Of a stretch of DNA of 64,000 nucleotides, positions 41,713 to 51,670 are shown one piece after another; positions within the stretch are counted from its first letter, which is position 1, and every line of letters begins with the position of its first letter. The DNA lies in assembly GCF_035984545.1 (NCBI RefSeq), contig NZ_JAXCHP010000001.1:2108001-2172000 (forward strand). The letters are read 5' to 3'. The translations under genes were made by a program, and so were the position numbers. This DNA comes from Cryobacterium sp. GrIS_2_6 (lineage in GTDB: Bacteria; Actinomycetota; Actinomycetes; Actinomycetales; Microbacteriaceae). The notes below the pieces were generated by a model. That model saw nothing but the letters and a program-made list of their open reading frames with translations, made no database searches and was not told the origin of the DNA.

Positions 41713-44419
41713 ATCGCCCCTGACCGTTCTGGCCACGAAGCTCTTCATCCCGTCGCCCCGACCGAACGCCGTCTCCCGCCCTCGCCTCATCGCGCGTTTG
41801 CGGGAGGGGCTCCGCGCCGGTCACAGGGCCACTCTCCTGTCGGCGCCGGCCGGATTCGGTAAGACCACGGTGGTGAGCCAGTGGATCGCAGACACCCTGG
41901 CCGGTGAACCCGGCGCTCGTGTCGCCTGGCTCTCGCTCGACGCGAGCGATAACGACCCCTCACGGTTCCTCACGTACCTCGTAGCGGCCCTGCACCGCGC
42001 CGATCCTACGGTCGCCGCGGATGCACACGCACTTCCGCTCTCGTCGATCGAGGGCACGATGGCCGCGCTTATCAATGACGTCGCGGCAATACAGCACCCG
42101 ATGGTCCTGGTGCTCGACGACTTCCACCTCATCGAGGACGGCACGATCCGCGACGGGCTCGTCTTCCTGATCGATCACCTGCCGCCGAACCTGCACCTGG
42201 CCGTCCTGAGTCGCTCCGACCCGCTCCTGCCGCTGGCCAGGCTGCGCGCGCGGGGCGAGTTGACCGAGTTGCGTGCCGCGGACCTGCGCTTCACTCCCGA
42301 CGAGGCCGCAGCGTTCCTGAACGAGGTCATGCACCTGGGGCTCTCCCCCGCGCACGTCGTCGCCCTCGAGACCCGGACGGAGGGCTGGATCGCAGGCCTT
42401 CAGCTGGCGGCACTGTCCATGCGGGACCGCTCGGACGTGGGCGGTTTCATCCAGGGCTTCACCGGAAGTCACCGGTTCGTGATCGACTACCTCGCCGAAG
42501 AGGTGCTGCACCGCCAGCCCGATCACGTCCGCGCCTTCCTCTTCGATACCGCGATCCTCGGCCGGCTCAGCGCCCCCCTCTGCGACGCGGTCACCGGTCG
42601 AACCGACAGCGGCGAGATGCTCGCGGCCCTCGAGCGGGACAACCTCTTCGTCGTCCCCCTCGACGACCGGCGCGAGTGGTATCGCTATCACCACCTCTTC
42701 GCCGACGTGCTGACGGCCCGCGTACTTGCAGACGGTCCCGACCGGGTACCGGACCTGCACCGACGCGCCAGCGAGTGGTTCGAACAGAATGCGCTGCCGG
42801 AAGATGCGGTCGCTCATGCCCTCGCCGCCGGGGACTTCGGGCGGGCCGCCAGGGTGATCGAGTCGACGGTGCCCGGCGTGCGCACGAGCAGGCAGGATGC
42901 GACCCTGCTCGGCTGGCTCGCGCTGCTTCCGGGAGACGTCATCAGGCGCAGGCCCGTTCTGGGCGTCTACCGCGCCTGGTCATTGCTCGTGTCCGGTGAT
43001 GTGGATGCCGTCGAACCGTTACTGGCGGACGCCGAGCGGGCGCTCGGCGCACCAATGATGGACGGCACGCGGGCCCATGATTCGGCAGCAGGCGAGGAAC
43101 TGCGGATACTCCCCGTCACGATCGCCCTGTACCGGGCCGCGGTCGCACAGGCGCGGGGCGACGTCGCGGGAACCCAGGCGCAGGCGCGCCGCGCCCTGGA
43201 TCTCACCGGCCCCGACGACCACTTCGGGCGCGGCGCGGCGGCCGGTTTCCTCGGGCTGGCGTCCTGGGCCGTCGGCGACGTCGGCGCCGCGGTCGACGCG
43301 TTCGGCGAGGTCGCGACGAGCCTCCGGCGGTCCGGCAACCTGGCCGACATGCTCGGCACCACGATCGTCATGGCCGACCTCCTCATCCAGCAGGGGCGGC
43401 TGCGAGACGCCGAGCGCGCCTGCGACGATGCCCTGCGGCTCGCGGTGGAACAGGGAGAGCCGGTTCCCCAGTCGACGGCAGACCTGCACGTCGCCGTCAG
43501 TGAGCTCCTTCGTGAACACTCCGACCTGCCCGCCGCCCGGGAACAGTTACTGACGAGCCAGGCACTCGGCGAGCGGGCGTCGCTGCCCGAAAACCGGTAT
43601 CGCTGGTTCGCGGCGATGTCCCGGATCGACGAGGCGGAGGGACGACTCGACGACGCCCTTGACGCGCTCGGCACCGCCGAGCGCCTGTACCGGCCCGGGT
43701 TCTTCCCGGAGGTGCGGCCGCTTGCCGCGATGAAGGCCCGGCTCTGGATCAAGCAGGGACGACTTAGTGACGCCCAGGGATGGGCAGACAGCCAGGGGCT
43801 CGCGACAACGGATGCGCCGAGTTACCTGCGCGAGTTCGACCACCTCACGCTCGCGAGGCTCTCGATCGCACGGCACGCGTCCGTTCCACCGGCCGGCTCC
43901 CTCGACCCGACAGCGGCCCTGCTCGGCCGCTTGCTCGAAGCGGCGGATGCCGGTGGCCGCGCCGGACGGGTGAACGAGATCCTGGTCCTGCAGGCGTTGG
44001 CGCACGCGGCAGCCGGCCGCACCGACCTGGTGCTCCGCCCGCTCGCGCGCGCCCTCGCGCAGGCCGAACCAGAGGGGTACGTGCGGCTCTTCCTGGACGA
44101 GGGCGAGCCGATGGCCGCGCTTCTCCGAACGGCAGCCGACGAGGGAATCGCCCCCGACTATGCTCGCGGCCTCAGCGAGGCGTTCATGCGCGAGGACGAT
44201 CCGGGGGCATCCGCCCGGCCGCTCGCCGAAACGCTCAGCGAACGCGAACTGCACGTGCTCAGGCTGCTGGCGACAGAGTTGAGCGGGCCCGAGATCTCCC
44301 GCGAACTGTACGTCTCCGTGAACACGCTGCGCACCCACACCCGGCATATCTTCGGCAAACTCGAGGTCACCAACCGGGCGGATGCGATCCGTCGCGCTGA
44401 AAAGCTCGGCCTGGTCTAG
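41705..44419 (+). CDS. MalT-like LuxR-family transcriptional regulator
   Basis: 904 residues: a large STAND-type regulator. Walker A SAPAGFGKTTVVSQW near residue 45, Walker B LVLDDFHLIED near residue 135, an ARM/TPR helical region for most of the middle, and a C-terminal LuxR helix-turn-helix (LSERELHVLRLLATELSGPE, VSVNTLRTHTRHIFGKL). Such proteins bind a signal, hydrolyse ATP and activate adjacent genes. The downstream membrane genes at 44595-46417 are likely targets, as the arrangement is common in actinobacteria. The double ATG at the start may affect initiation. Confidence 0.92.
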   Translation: MSESPLTVLATKLFIPSPRPNAVSRPRLIARLREGLRAGHRATLLSAPAGFGKTTVVSQWIADTLAGEPGARVAWLSLDASDNDPSRFLTYLVAALHRADPTVAADAHALPLSSIEGTMAALINDVAAIQHPMVLVLDDFHLIEDGTIRDGLVFLIDHLPPNLHLAVLSRSDPLLPLARLRARGELTELRAADLRFTPDEAAAFLNEVMHLGLSPAHVVALETRTEGWIAGLQLAALSMRDRSDVGGFIQGFTGSHRFVIDYLAEEVLHRQPDHVRAFLFDTAILGRLSAPLCDAVTGRTDSGEMLAALERDNLFVVPLDDRREWYRYHHLFADVLTARVLADGPDRVPDLHRRASEWFEQNALPEDAVAHALAAGDFGRAARVIESTVPGVRTSRQDATLLGWLALLPGDVIRRRPVLGVYRAWSLLVSGDVDAVEPLLADAERALGAPMMDGTRAHDSAAGEELRILPVTIALYRAAVAQARGDVAGTQAQARRALDLTGPDDHFGRGAAAGFLGLASWAVGDVGAAVDAFGEVATSLRRSGNLADMLGTTIVMADLLIQQGRLRDAERACDDALRLAVEQGEPVPQSTADLHVAVSELLREHSDLPAAREQLLTSQALGERASLPENRYRWFAAMSRIDEAEGRLDDALDALGTAERLYRPGFFPEVRPLAAMKARLWIKQGRLSDAQGWADSQGLATTDAPSYLREFDHLTLARLSIARHASVPPAGSLDPTAALLGRLLEAADAGGRAGRVNEILVLQALAHAAAGRTDLVLRPLARALAQAEPEGYVRLFLDEGEPMAALLRTAADEGIAPDYARGLSEAFMREDDPGASARPLAETLSERELHVLRLLATELSGPEISRELYVSVNTLRTHTRHIFGKLEVTNRADAIRRAEKLGLV

Positions 44420-44594
44420 TCGGCGCGTCGGTGCCGGCAGTTGCGTGACTTCGTGACGGACAATCGCCCCAGAGATCACCCAGAGATCACCACCATGATC
44501 ATCACGTGGAGTGATGCCCCGTCACCACATGTCTCCCTAGATTCAGGGTGTCTTCAGGCAACCGCCTGGGTCACGCAGAACATCGGAGCCACTC

Positions 44595-45281
44595 ATGAGC
44601 ATCACGACATCCACCCTCACCCGCGCGGCCTCCGGAGCGGCCGCACTCTCCGGGCTGATCTACATCATCATCCAGTTCATCCACCCGGCCGACGTGGTCG
44701 CCTCGCTCTCCACCCAGATGTGGATCACGGTGCACGTCCTCAGCTTCGGTATGGCCGTCCTCGGCATGATCGGTCTCACCGGAATTTACCTGCGGCAGGT
44801 GCAGAAGTTCGGGCTGCTCGGCCTGATCGCTTACCTGATGTTCGGATTCTTCTTCATTCTGCAGGCATCCTTCAACTTCACCGAAGCCCTCATCGCGCCG
44901 CTGGTCGCGACCGCAGCCCCCCAGCTCGCCGTGGACATCGTCGGGCTGTTCGGCCGCTACCCGGCCGTGAGTGACCTCGGCCCCCTCGCTGCCCTCCCCC
45001 AGGTCGGCGGTCTGCTCTACGTCGTCGGTGCACTGCTGTTCGGCATCTCCATCCTCCGCACCCGTGTCCTGTCACGCGGGGCCGGCATCCTTATGATTGT
45101 TGCAGCGGCTGTGACGCCCATCGCGGGCGCACTGCTCCCGCACACCCTCGAACGGATGGCCGCCATCCCCATGGGCCTCGCCCTGATCTGGCTCGGATAC
45201 TCCCTGTGGACGAACCTGCGCACAACGACGGCGCCCGCGGCGGTCAACCCCGCACGGCTCGACACGATGCCGACGGTCTGA
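44595..45281 (+). CDS. six-helix membrane protein (DUF4386-like)
   Basis: 228 residues, six predicted membrane helices (for example GAAALSGLIYIIIQFIHP, VLSFGMAVLGMIGLTGIYL, LLGLIAYLMFGFFFILQA), and a cytoplasmic tail. Pattern like DUF4386 proteins; no catalytic motif. It follows the LuxR regulator by 175 bases on the same strand and is the first of three linked genes. Function unknown. Confidence 0.7.
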   Translation: MSITTSTLTRAASGAAALSGLIYIIIQFIHPADVVASLSTQMWITVHVLSFGMAVLGMIGLTGIYLRQVQKFGLLGLIAYLMFGFFFILQASFNFTEALIAPLVATAAPQLAVDIVGLFGRYPAVSDLGPLAALPQVGGLLYVVGALLFGISILRTRVLSRGAGILMIVAAAVTPIAGALLPHTLERMAAIPMGLALIWLGYSLWTNLRTTTAPAAVNPARLDTMPTV

Positions 45282-45314
45282 CCTGGATTCGCCGGACGAC
45301 CGAGGAGGAATGAC

Positions 45315-45566
45315 ATGAAAAACGGACACGTGGCGCCCCTCGGGCGCGGTGAACTCGACACGTACGAGATCCGGCTTCAGGGGCAGCTGGATGCCTGTTG
45401 GACCGACTGGTTCGACGGCTTCCGGCTGACCGAGGGGAACGACGGGACAACGACCCTCACCGGCCCGGTCGTGGACCAGGCCGCTCTGCACGGGCTGCTG
45501 AGACGGGTCGGAGACCTGGGGGCCACGTTGATCTCGGTCAACGTCCTGACGAGGAGCGACCGGTGA
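45315..45566 (+). CDS. small conserved protein of unknown function
   Basis: 83 residues with GGAGGA before the ATG. The pattern of beta strands and a helix (YEIRLQGQLDACWTDWFDGF, TTTLTGPVVDQAALHGLLRR) recurs in short actinobacterial proteins found next to similar membrane genes. It has no signal peptide or helix. It overlaps the next gene by 4 bases (GTGA), so they are coupled. Confidence 0.7.
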   Translation: MKNGHVAPLGRGELDTYEIRLQGQLDACWTDWFDGFRLTEGNDGTTTLTGPVVDQAALHGLLRRVGDLGATLISVNVLTRSDR

Positions 45567-46417
45567 CGAACCACAAGATCACTCGAGACACGTCGACACG
45601 GGACAAGGCGACACGGGACAAGGCGACACGGGACAAGGCGACACGGGACACATCGACACGAGACTCGGCGGCACAAGTTAGGACGGCAGGAGACAGGCCG
45701 GAACCAGACAGGCCGACACGAGACAGGCCGACGGGAGACAGGCCGGCTGCCGCGGTGCCCGGCGCTGATCGTTCGCGGGCACGAACGCGAACTCCCCGGC
45801 CGAAGTGGCTGCCGCCGGCCGGACTGATCCTGCTGAGCCTCATCCCGATTCTCGCCGGGGCCGCGCGCCTCACCGAGCTGACGGGGGGCGCCGCCGCGAC
45901 CGAGAACAACGCCCGGTTCCTCGACTCCCCCGTACCCGTCCTCACCCACATCGTCAGCGTGACCGTCTTCTGCCTCCTCGGCGCCTTCCAGTTCGTTTCC
46001 GCCCTGCGGCGCCGGCCGGGCAGGTGGCACAGCATCGCGGGAGTCATCCTCATCCCCGCCGGCCTGCTCGCCGCGCTGTCCGGCCTGTGGATGGTGGTGT
46101 TCTACCCGCACCCGCCGGGTGACGGCATCGCCATCGGCGTGATCCGGCTCGTCTTCGGGTCGGCGATGGCCGTGAGCCTCGTTCTCGGTATCCGCGCGAT
46201 CCTGCGCCGCGATTTCATCAGGCACGGCGAGTGGATGACGCGGGCCTACGCGATAGCCGTCGCCGCGGGCACGCAGGCGCTGCTGCTGATCCCGGGGGCG
46301 ATCCTTTTCGGGGCGCAGGACGAGCCCTCCCGCGCGGTCCTGATGGGTGCCGCCTGGGTCCTGAACCTGACGGTCGCCGAGTACCTCATCCGCAGTCGGC
46401 GCCGTCGCCGTCGCTAG
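45563..46417 (+). CDS. DUF2306-like membrane protein with repetitive basic N-terminus
   Basis: 284 residues from the GTG overlapping the previous stop. The first 75 residues are low-complexity charged repeats (TRDKATRDKATRDKATRD, then DRPTRDRPTGDRPA) encoded by a 15-bp tandem array. Residues 80-280 hold seven or so helices; the end YPHPPGDGIAIGVIRL and RHGEWMTRAYAIAVAAGTQA look like DUF2306. The N-terminal part would be cytoplasmic and is unlikely to be conserved. It is probably expressed with the two genes before it. Confidence 0.65.
   Translation: MTNHKITRDTSTRDKATRDKATRDKATRDTSTRDSAAQVRTAGDRPEPDRPTRDRPTGDRPAAAVPGADRSRARTRTPRPKWLPPAGLILLSLIPILAGAARLTELTGGAAATENNARFLDSPVPVLTHIVSVTVFCLLGAFQFVSALRRRPGRWHSIAGVILIPAGLLAALSGLWMVVFYPHPPGDGIAIGVIRLVFGSAMAVSLVLGIRAILRRDFIRHGEWMTRAYAIAVAAGTQALLLIPGAILFGAQDEPSRAVLMGAAWVLNLTVAEYLIRSRRRRRR
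45581..45670 (+). repeat. 15-bp in-frame tandem repeat array
   Basis: Six 15-bp units: three exact copies of ACACGGGACAAGGCG and three variants. Each unit codes five residues (TRDKA), so changes in copy number would lengthen or shorten the N-terminus without a frameshift. Confidence 0.85.
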
Positions 46418-46439
46418 ACGGCGTCGGCCCAGGTCCGTT

Positions 46440-47901
46440 CTAGAACGGTGTCGGGTCGTCGGGGTCGTCGGGTGTGGGGTCAAGGCTCCAGACATCCACG
46501 AACGGGACCGGTGGTTTCGGTGCGGGTTTCGGTTTCCGCGGTGGTCTCATGTCCGCTGAGGGTTCGACGATGTAGCTGTACCCGGCCGGGGAGGTCCATT
46601 CGATGCGACCGTCGCCGAGGTGCCTCGGCGACCACCGGGTGTAGCTCTTGACCGCGTGGTGATACGGGCAGAGATGGGCGAGGTTCATCGCGTCGGTCTC
46701 CCCGCCGTGCTGCCACTCGATGCTGTGGTCGAGGTCGGACCGTTTGGCGGAGCGGCGGCAGCCCGGGAAGGTGCAGGTTTCATCCCGCACCTCGAGCCAT
46801 TTCTTGAGCGCGGCGGGTGGTTTGTAGGTGTCGCGTCCCATCGAGAGCACGACGCCGGTTTCCGGGTGGGTGAGTAGCCGGGTGAAGCTCGGCGCCCCGG
46901 CGGCGAGACGCCTCGCGGTGTCGGGGTCGATGGGTCCGTACCCGGCCAGGTACCCGGGTTCCTCGCTCTTCCCCAGCAGGGTCAGCACCGGAACGGTGAC
47001 GTTGACCTGCGCGGCCACCCCGGCACCGAGTCCGTCAGGGGTGACCCCGCCGATCAGGACGTCGGTGAGGACGTCCGCCGCCAGCTGGGTCAGCGTGCGG
47101 GTTTTCCTCCGGCCCCTGCAGGGTCAGCGCCGTGTCGAGGGTGCGGTGGTAGGCCGCCTGCACCTTCTCCGCGTCCCCGGTCAGGTACAGGGAGGCCATT
47201 CCGTCGTTGAGGGCCTGGAACACCACGTGCCGGTCTTCGACGCTTTTCTGGTGCCGGGCGGTGATGGTCTCGGGGTGAGTGCGTTCCCGCACCCTTCGGG
47301 CCCGGTCGGCGAGCTTCGCGACGGTGAGGAATTCCGCGTCGGGCACGAGGACGTCCTCGAACACGGCGCGGGCCCGGGCGGCCGCCACCGGGTCATCGAC
47401 CCGGATGCCCCAGGCCTGCTCCATGATGACTTGCGCGTGCCGGTAGCTGATCACCCCGGAGGTCAAGGCGTCCCGGGTTGCGGGGAGCTCCTCCGCGAGG
47501 GTGCGGCTGGCTTCGATCAGGGTCTCCGCCGTCCGGCGCGGGAGCCGGAGCAGGGCGCCGACCTCGCACGTGAACTCCTCCTTCGTGGCCTCCTCCGGCG
47601 ACCACGGCGGGCGCGGGCCGCCGGCGCGTTCTGCGGCCTCCGCCCGGGCACGGCCCACGTCCGCCAGGACCCGTTGCGCCCCATAGATCGCAGCGGCCCG
47701 CTTCGCGGCGGCCCGGTTCATCTCCCGGTCCGCCTCCCGGATCGCGTCATACACCTCGGGCAGGGACGGCTCCACGAGACTGAGGTGCCGGGGGTTGAGG
47801 GAGGTCTCAGGAGGGTTGTCGGGCGGGGCCCCGGGCGGGGGTTCCGCCGTGCTGTCCACCGTGCTTTCCGCGTGAACTTCTGAGGGTTCTTCAGCTGTCA
47901 T
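46440..47901 (-). pseudogene. DUF222-HNH endonuclease gene, frameshifted
   Basis: The N-terminal part (47901 down to 47035) is the DUF222 domain, with the conserved helix RETAETL-like LPRRTAETLIEASRTLAEEL. The C-terminal part (47018 down to 46440) holds the HNH motif FPGCRRSAKRSDLDHSIEWQ then LAHLCPYHHAVKSY. The frame breaks in GGAAAACCCGCACG near 47099-47101: one extra C; without it the reading would continue as TLTQLAADVLTDVLIGGVTP into the second part. So a once-complete gene of about 486 residues is split. DUF222-HNH genes are multicopy in Microbacteriaceae. A sequencing error is possible. Confidence 0.85.
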
Positions 47902-48075
47902 ACCGGTCACTCTACGGAGGACCACCGACATTCCACCGGCATCCGCCACCACACAAACCACCTGTGGATAAGCCGGTCAGAAGCACTTTGTTGAGGACAA
48001 GCCGGCGCGCAAGCCCGCCATGTCCGAATCGGCCGCAGCTACGCCACCACCGATCCCGCTCGACGGGTCAGGAAC

Positions 48076-48540
48076 TCAGTATTCGCCCTTGATCACGAAG
48101 TAGGAACCCCGGATGACGCCGGCCAGCTTCGATTTCTGCCGCGCGAATTTGAATCGAGTGGCCAGTTCTTCGGGCACCTCCATGCCGTCGGCGAGCTTGA
48201 ATCCGACGGCACGCTTCTGACCATCCTCGATGCCGTACATGACGTTGATCGAGAGTCCGGACTCGTAGAACACGTAGGCCATCCGAATTCCCTCGACTTC
48301 GAAGGAGGTCACCTCCAGCGGCCGCGAGGCGATGACGATGTCGCGCTCCTCCTTGAGGATGCGGCGTATCCACTCAAGCACGTCCGGAGCGTCGCTCACA
48401 GGGCTGACGGTCAAGACATGATCGTATTTGTTCTTGAAGTAGCGCGCCTCGTTGGCCCGCAAGCCGGCGAGCGCGTACATCACCGGCGACGATTCAAGTC
48501 CGACGGTCGATACGTTCACGAAGTCGACAATGTACGACAT
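48076..48540 (-). CDS. hypothetical protein
   Basis: 154 residues, no signal peptide or helix. Mixed alpha/beta pattern (YFKNKYDHVLTVSPVSD, EWIRRILKEERDIVIASRPL, MAYVFYESGLSINVMYGIED). No family is recognised. The preceding neighbour is the HNH pseudogene and the following one a frameshifted lipoprotein, so it sits in an accessory stretch. A frame-intact gene with normal codon use. Confidence 0.6.
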   Translation of the reverse strand: MSYIVDFVNVSTVGLESSPVMYALAGLRANEARYFKNKYDHVLTVSPVSDAPDVLEWIRRILKEERDIVIASRPLEVTSFEVEGIRMAYVFYESGLSINVMYGIEDGQKRAVGFKLADGMEVPEELATRFKFARQKSKLAGVIRGSYFVIKGEY

Positions 48541-48603
48541 GCGGCCCCTCTTCGTTTGTGGTGCCGCCCACGCTAGCGCCGCATCCGCCTTCAGAGTATC
48601 GAA

Positions 48604-49136
48604 CTAGCCGCAGAGTTCTTTAGCGATGCCGGCCTGCGGCGACACGATGATCTGGCTCACCTTGTCCTCGAGCACCACAAATGGATCCACTTCCCCTCGC
48701 CGCTGGCCAGTTCGTACTGGGCAATGGGAGTGCCGGCATCCTGGTACGTGATCGCGGGGTACGCGATCGTGAGCTGGTCGAGCGTGGCACCGATTCCGAT
48801 TCCCGCGCTCGTCCGCGCCGACTGTCTGGCGGAGTCAGCAGCGGGCTCCCCGTCCTGAACGACAACCTGCTGGATGATGCCGTCGCCGCCCTGATCGGCG
48901 ATGACGAAGCTGGGGGATCCGGCCTTGTCGAAGGTGACAACCGAACGCGTGGGGCACTCGTTCCAGAGGATTTGGGTGAAGGCGGTCATCGACTCCTTGG
49001 TCGAAGTCAGATCGGCCCCGAGCACCATCGGTCCGACACCGGAGAAGCCGATGATCCATGAACTCGGGCCGCGCCTCGGTCTGCTCCAATGAAGATCTCG
49101 ATTGATCGATGTTGCGACGACGGTGACAAAGGCCAC
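48604..49136 (-). pseudogene. frameshifted secreted protein
   Basis: The minus-strand frame runs from ATG 49136 with WIIGFSGVGPMVLGADLTST, a pattern (W-x-I-G-F-x-G-V-G-P) seen in Microbacteriaceae secreted proteins, to GEGKWIHLWC. Adding one base there would continue FVVLEDKVSQIIVSPQAGIA then KELCG and a stop at 48604. The N-terminal 25 residues are not a signal peptide, so the start is also lost. Likely a decayed gene. Confidence 0.6.
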
Positions 49137-49275
49137 GGACGCCCGCTTCAGAATCGACGGCGGGTTGACGAAGGAGCTTTAGATCGACGGCCTAAGACAG
49201 GGCTGGGGCCGTCGCCAGTCGGCCTGAGCGTCTTTGAGAGAATAGGCGTGGCAGCTCAGAGTCGGTGAACCCGAT

Positions 49276-49800
49276 ATGCGCGTCGCGTCGCATATCCTCG
49301 CGGCCCTGCTCGACTTCGCCGCCCGGCACGATCTCTGGGTCATCAGCGACGAAGTGTACGAGTACTTCACCTTCACCGGCCCCCTTCACCAGCGTGGCGA
49401 GCCTGGACAGCGCCGACCAAGTCTTCAGCGTGTACTCGCTCTCCAAGACCTGCGGCCTCACCGGCGGCCGGGTCGGTTACCTGGTCACTCCGCCCGGGGT
49501 TTCCGCCACGTTCCGCGCGGCCCAGGAAGCGACCGTCAGTTGCGTGAACACGCCGGCGCAACTTGCCGCCGTCGCGGCCATCGAGGGTACCCGGACGGCG
49601 CATTCTACCTGTGGATCAACGTCTCGTACTGTTCAAGAGGAAATGTCGCCGCGTGGGCAGAGACATTCCTGCTCACCCAGCGGGTGGCCGTCGCCCCGGG
49701 TTCCGCCTTTGGATCCGCAGGCGAAGGCTGGATCCGGGGCTGTCTTGCCGGACAGCAGGAACGGCTCCTGACGGCACTCTCCCGCCTGCCCACACCCTGA
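49276..49800 (+). pseudogene. broken class I/II aminotransferase
   Basis: Three blocks in different frames can be joined: MRVASHILAALLDFAARHDL then WVISDEVYEYFTF; SVYSLSKTCGLTGGRVGYLV with the PLP lysine; and PDGAFYLWINVSYCSRGN running to a stop at 49800. Frameshifts separate them, and the N-terminal third is missing at about 49264. The relationship to fold type I PLP aminotransferases is clear; the gene cannot make a full enzyme. Confidence 0.8.
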
Positions 49801-49853
49801 GCCTTCACCCGGACGATGCCTGCAGTCGCGGGCAGGGCAGGGTAGCTACCGCC

Positions 49854-50528
49854 CTACTCCCGGCCGTCCTCAAGCGGGATGAGCATGGTGCGGAACGGAC
49901 CGGCGACGGCGTGGACGTCCCAGATGCGATCGGCGACGCCGTCGATGCCGTTGGCCAGCTGAAGCTGCGGGATGCCGCCCGGGATCACCAGTTGGCTCAC
50001 TCGGATGCCCTCATCCGACAGGGCCTCGTGAAGCATCTCGCCGTAGGCGCTCTCGGCCGGGAATGCTACCGAGGTGCCTGCAAAGCCGGCGCGGGCCTTC
50101 ACCGAGGTTCCGCCGTTGATCAAGATGATGCTGCCGCTCCCTGCCTGCCGCATCGCCGGGAGCACCGCACGCACCGCGTGGATGAGCCCGAGGGCCGAGA
50201 ACTGCAGTGCCTCCAGCGCCAGCTCCGGAGTCATCTCGAGAACTGGTTTCAGGTAGTCGCGCGACGGGAGCGGGCTGTACTGCAACGCCGTGATGGGTCC
50301 GAGTTCTGCCTCGGCGCGCGCAAGGGCCGCTTCGAGCGATGTCGGCGTGAGGACATCCGCTGCGTAAGCCCTGGCGGAGAAGCCGGCGGCGGTGAGCTCG
50401 GCTGCCATGGCGCCCAGTTTCGACTGATTCCTGGCGATCAGGGCAATAGAGAAGCCTTCGCGCCCGAACCTTCGCGCAACGGCCGCGCCGAGTCCCGGTC
50501 CGGCTCCGATGATGGCGATGACGGGCAC
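49854..50528 (-). CDS. SDR-family protein lacking the YxxxK motif
   Basis: 224 residues. NAD(P) motif IAIIGAGPGLGAAVARRFG at the N-terminus and the usual NxAG-position region are followed by SIILINGGTSVKARAGFAGTS. The catalytic Tyr-x-x-x-Lys is replaced by AFPAESAYGEML (no Lys three after Tyr), so activity as a classical dehydrogenase is doubtful. The Rossmann fold is otherwise complete, ending IPLEDGRE. Single gene. Confidence 0.75.
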   Translation of the reverse strand: MPVIAIIGAGPGLGAAVARRFGREGFSIALIARNQSKLGAMAAELTAAGFSARAYAADVLTPTSLEAALARAEAELGPITALQYSPLPSRDYLKPVLEMTPELALEALQFSALGLIHAVRAVLPAMRQAGSGSIILINGGTSVKARAGFAGTSVAFPAESAYGEMLHEALSDEGIRVSQLVIPGGIPQLQLANGIDGVADRIWDVHAVAGPFRTMLIPLEDGRE

Positions 50529-50627
50529 GATGGTCTCCTTCGATTGATGTTGCTGCGATGACTATCGCAAGGAGCCCGAGCCTAACGCGAAAGCGGAATC
50601 CACCGGACTAGCGCAGACCGCGACCGG

Positions 50628-50852
50628 TTACTCTTCGGCCACTTTCGCGTGCAGCGCGCGCAAATATCCGCGAACAAATTGCCACTCCATGATGAGGCCG
50701 AGAGCTGTCAGGATGAATGCGGTCGCGGACTGGGTCATCCCCATCACAACCGAAATCACGACGATGGCCGCACAGATCAACATGTTCCACAACGCCGCTA
50801 CTATTCGACCGTTTGGTGAGGTGAGCCAACCGAGCCCGTTGTGATCACTCAC
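50628..50852 (-). CDS. small membrane protein (second of a coupled pair)
   Basis: 74 residues, GTG start overlapping the stop of the preceding gene (GTGA). Two helices (IVAALWNMLICAAIVVISVV, ATAFILTALGLIMEWQFVRG). Function unknown. The tight overlap suggests the two proteins are made together and may associate. Confidence 0.6.
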   Translation of the reverse strand: MSDHNGLGWLTSPNGRIVAALWNMLICAAIVVISVVMGMTQSATAFILTALGLIMEWQFVRGYLRALHAKVAEE

Positions 50853-51085
50853 CGAATCTGCCCTATGAGTGCTCCGATTAATACGCAGATACCAAGGACC
50901 ACGAGGAGTGCGCCGCTCACCGCCATCAGTGCGGGTGATTGAGTTCGCTGCGATACGCGGAGGCCCTGATGGCGTCTTTGGCGTCTCGCCAACTCCGATA
51001 TCCGAGCGCGCTGCACGATGAACGTCACCCCGAATGCAATCGCGAACGGTCCCCACAGGAGCGCAAATACCTGGCCGGAGCTCAT
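50849..51085 (-). CDS. small membrane protein (first of a coupled pair)
   Basis: 78 residues, two helices (VFALLWGPFAIAFGVTFIVQ, ALMAVSGALLVVLGICVLIG) separated by a basic loop RARISELARRQRRHQGLRVS. Function unknown. Its stop overlaps the next gene by 4 bases. Confidence 0.65.
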   Translation of the reverse strand: MSSGQVFALLWGPFAIAFGVTFIVQRARISELARRQRRHQGLRVSQRTQSPALMAVSGALLVVLGICVLIGALIGQIR

Positions 51086-51670
51086 GGTGTGAATCCTACG
51101 GGCCGAAGAAAGTTCGCCCGGCTGTTTCGCGCTCGGAGTTTCCTGCGCGGTTCGGGTGCCATCCGCGCGACGCCAACAACGGAAAAGCGACGACCGGCAG
51201 CTACGCCGGTCGTCGCTCAGAAATTGGGATGCCGGAGGCTAGACGTTGAAGCGGAACTCCACCACATTGCCCTCCCGCTACTGACCCGCAAACTCACGGC
51301 CCTCGTGCCCCTGCCCAGGTGCTCGTCTCCGCCGGCGAACGGTCCGGACCGCCACGGGTACAGGATCTGCGGCCACCTGGTCCGATCGCCGCTGACGTCT
51401 CGTTTGGGAACCCTTTGAGGGCAGTCTGCTCCGCCGCGCGGGCGGTTGGGACCATGGCTACTGCGGTGGTTACCGCGCAGGTCGCTGAGCGTTCGGTCGC
51501 CGAGTATCCAGCTCACTTCGCTGAAGACTGTCAGGTTGCCTGGCGATCCTGGCGAGACGAAAGGTCCGGTGCGCCGACCAGGCCGAGAGCGATATCTGCC
51601 CGGCGGTGACGCAGGCTCGGAGGATGACAGGGCCCAACCACAGCCCATTTCCCTGGATTCCGGCCGCCGT
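51086..51670. other. gene-free stretch
   Basis: No intact gene is visible on either strand; the longer open frames have no ribosome site or family pattern. It holds the first strong copy of the GGGAACCCT motif (51406-51414). Confidence 0.5.

Noticed and set aside
40391..41824. 477-codon minus-strand frame opposite the metallopeptidase-like gene
   Set aside because: Shadow; the plus-strand gene has a membrane anchor and an HExxH motif.
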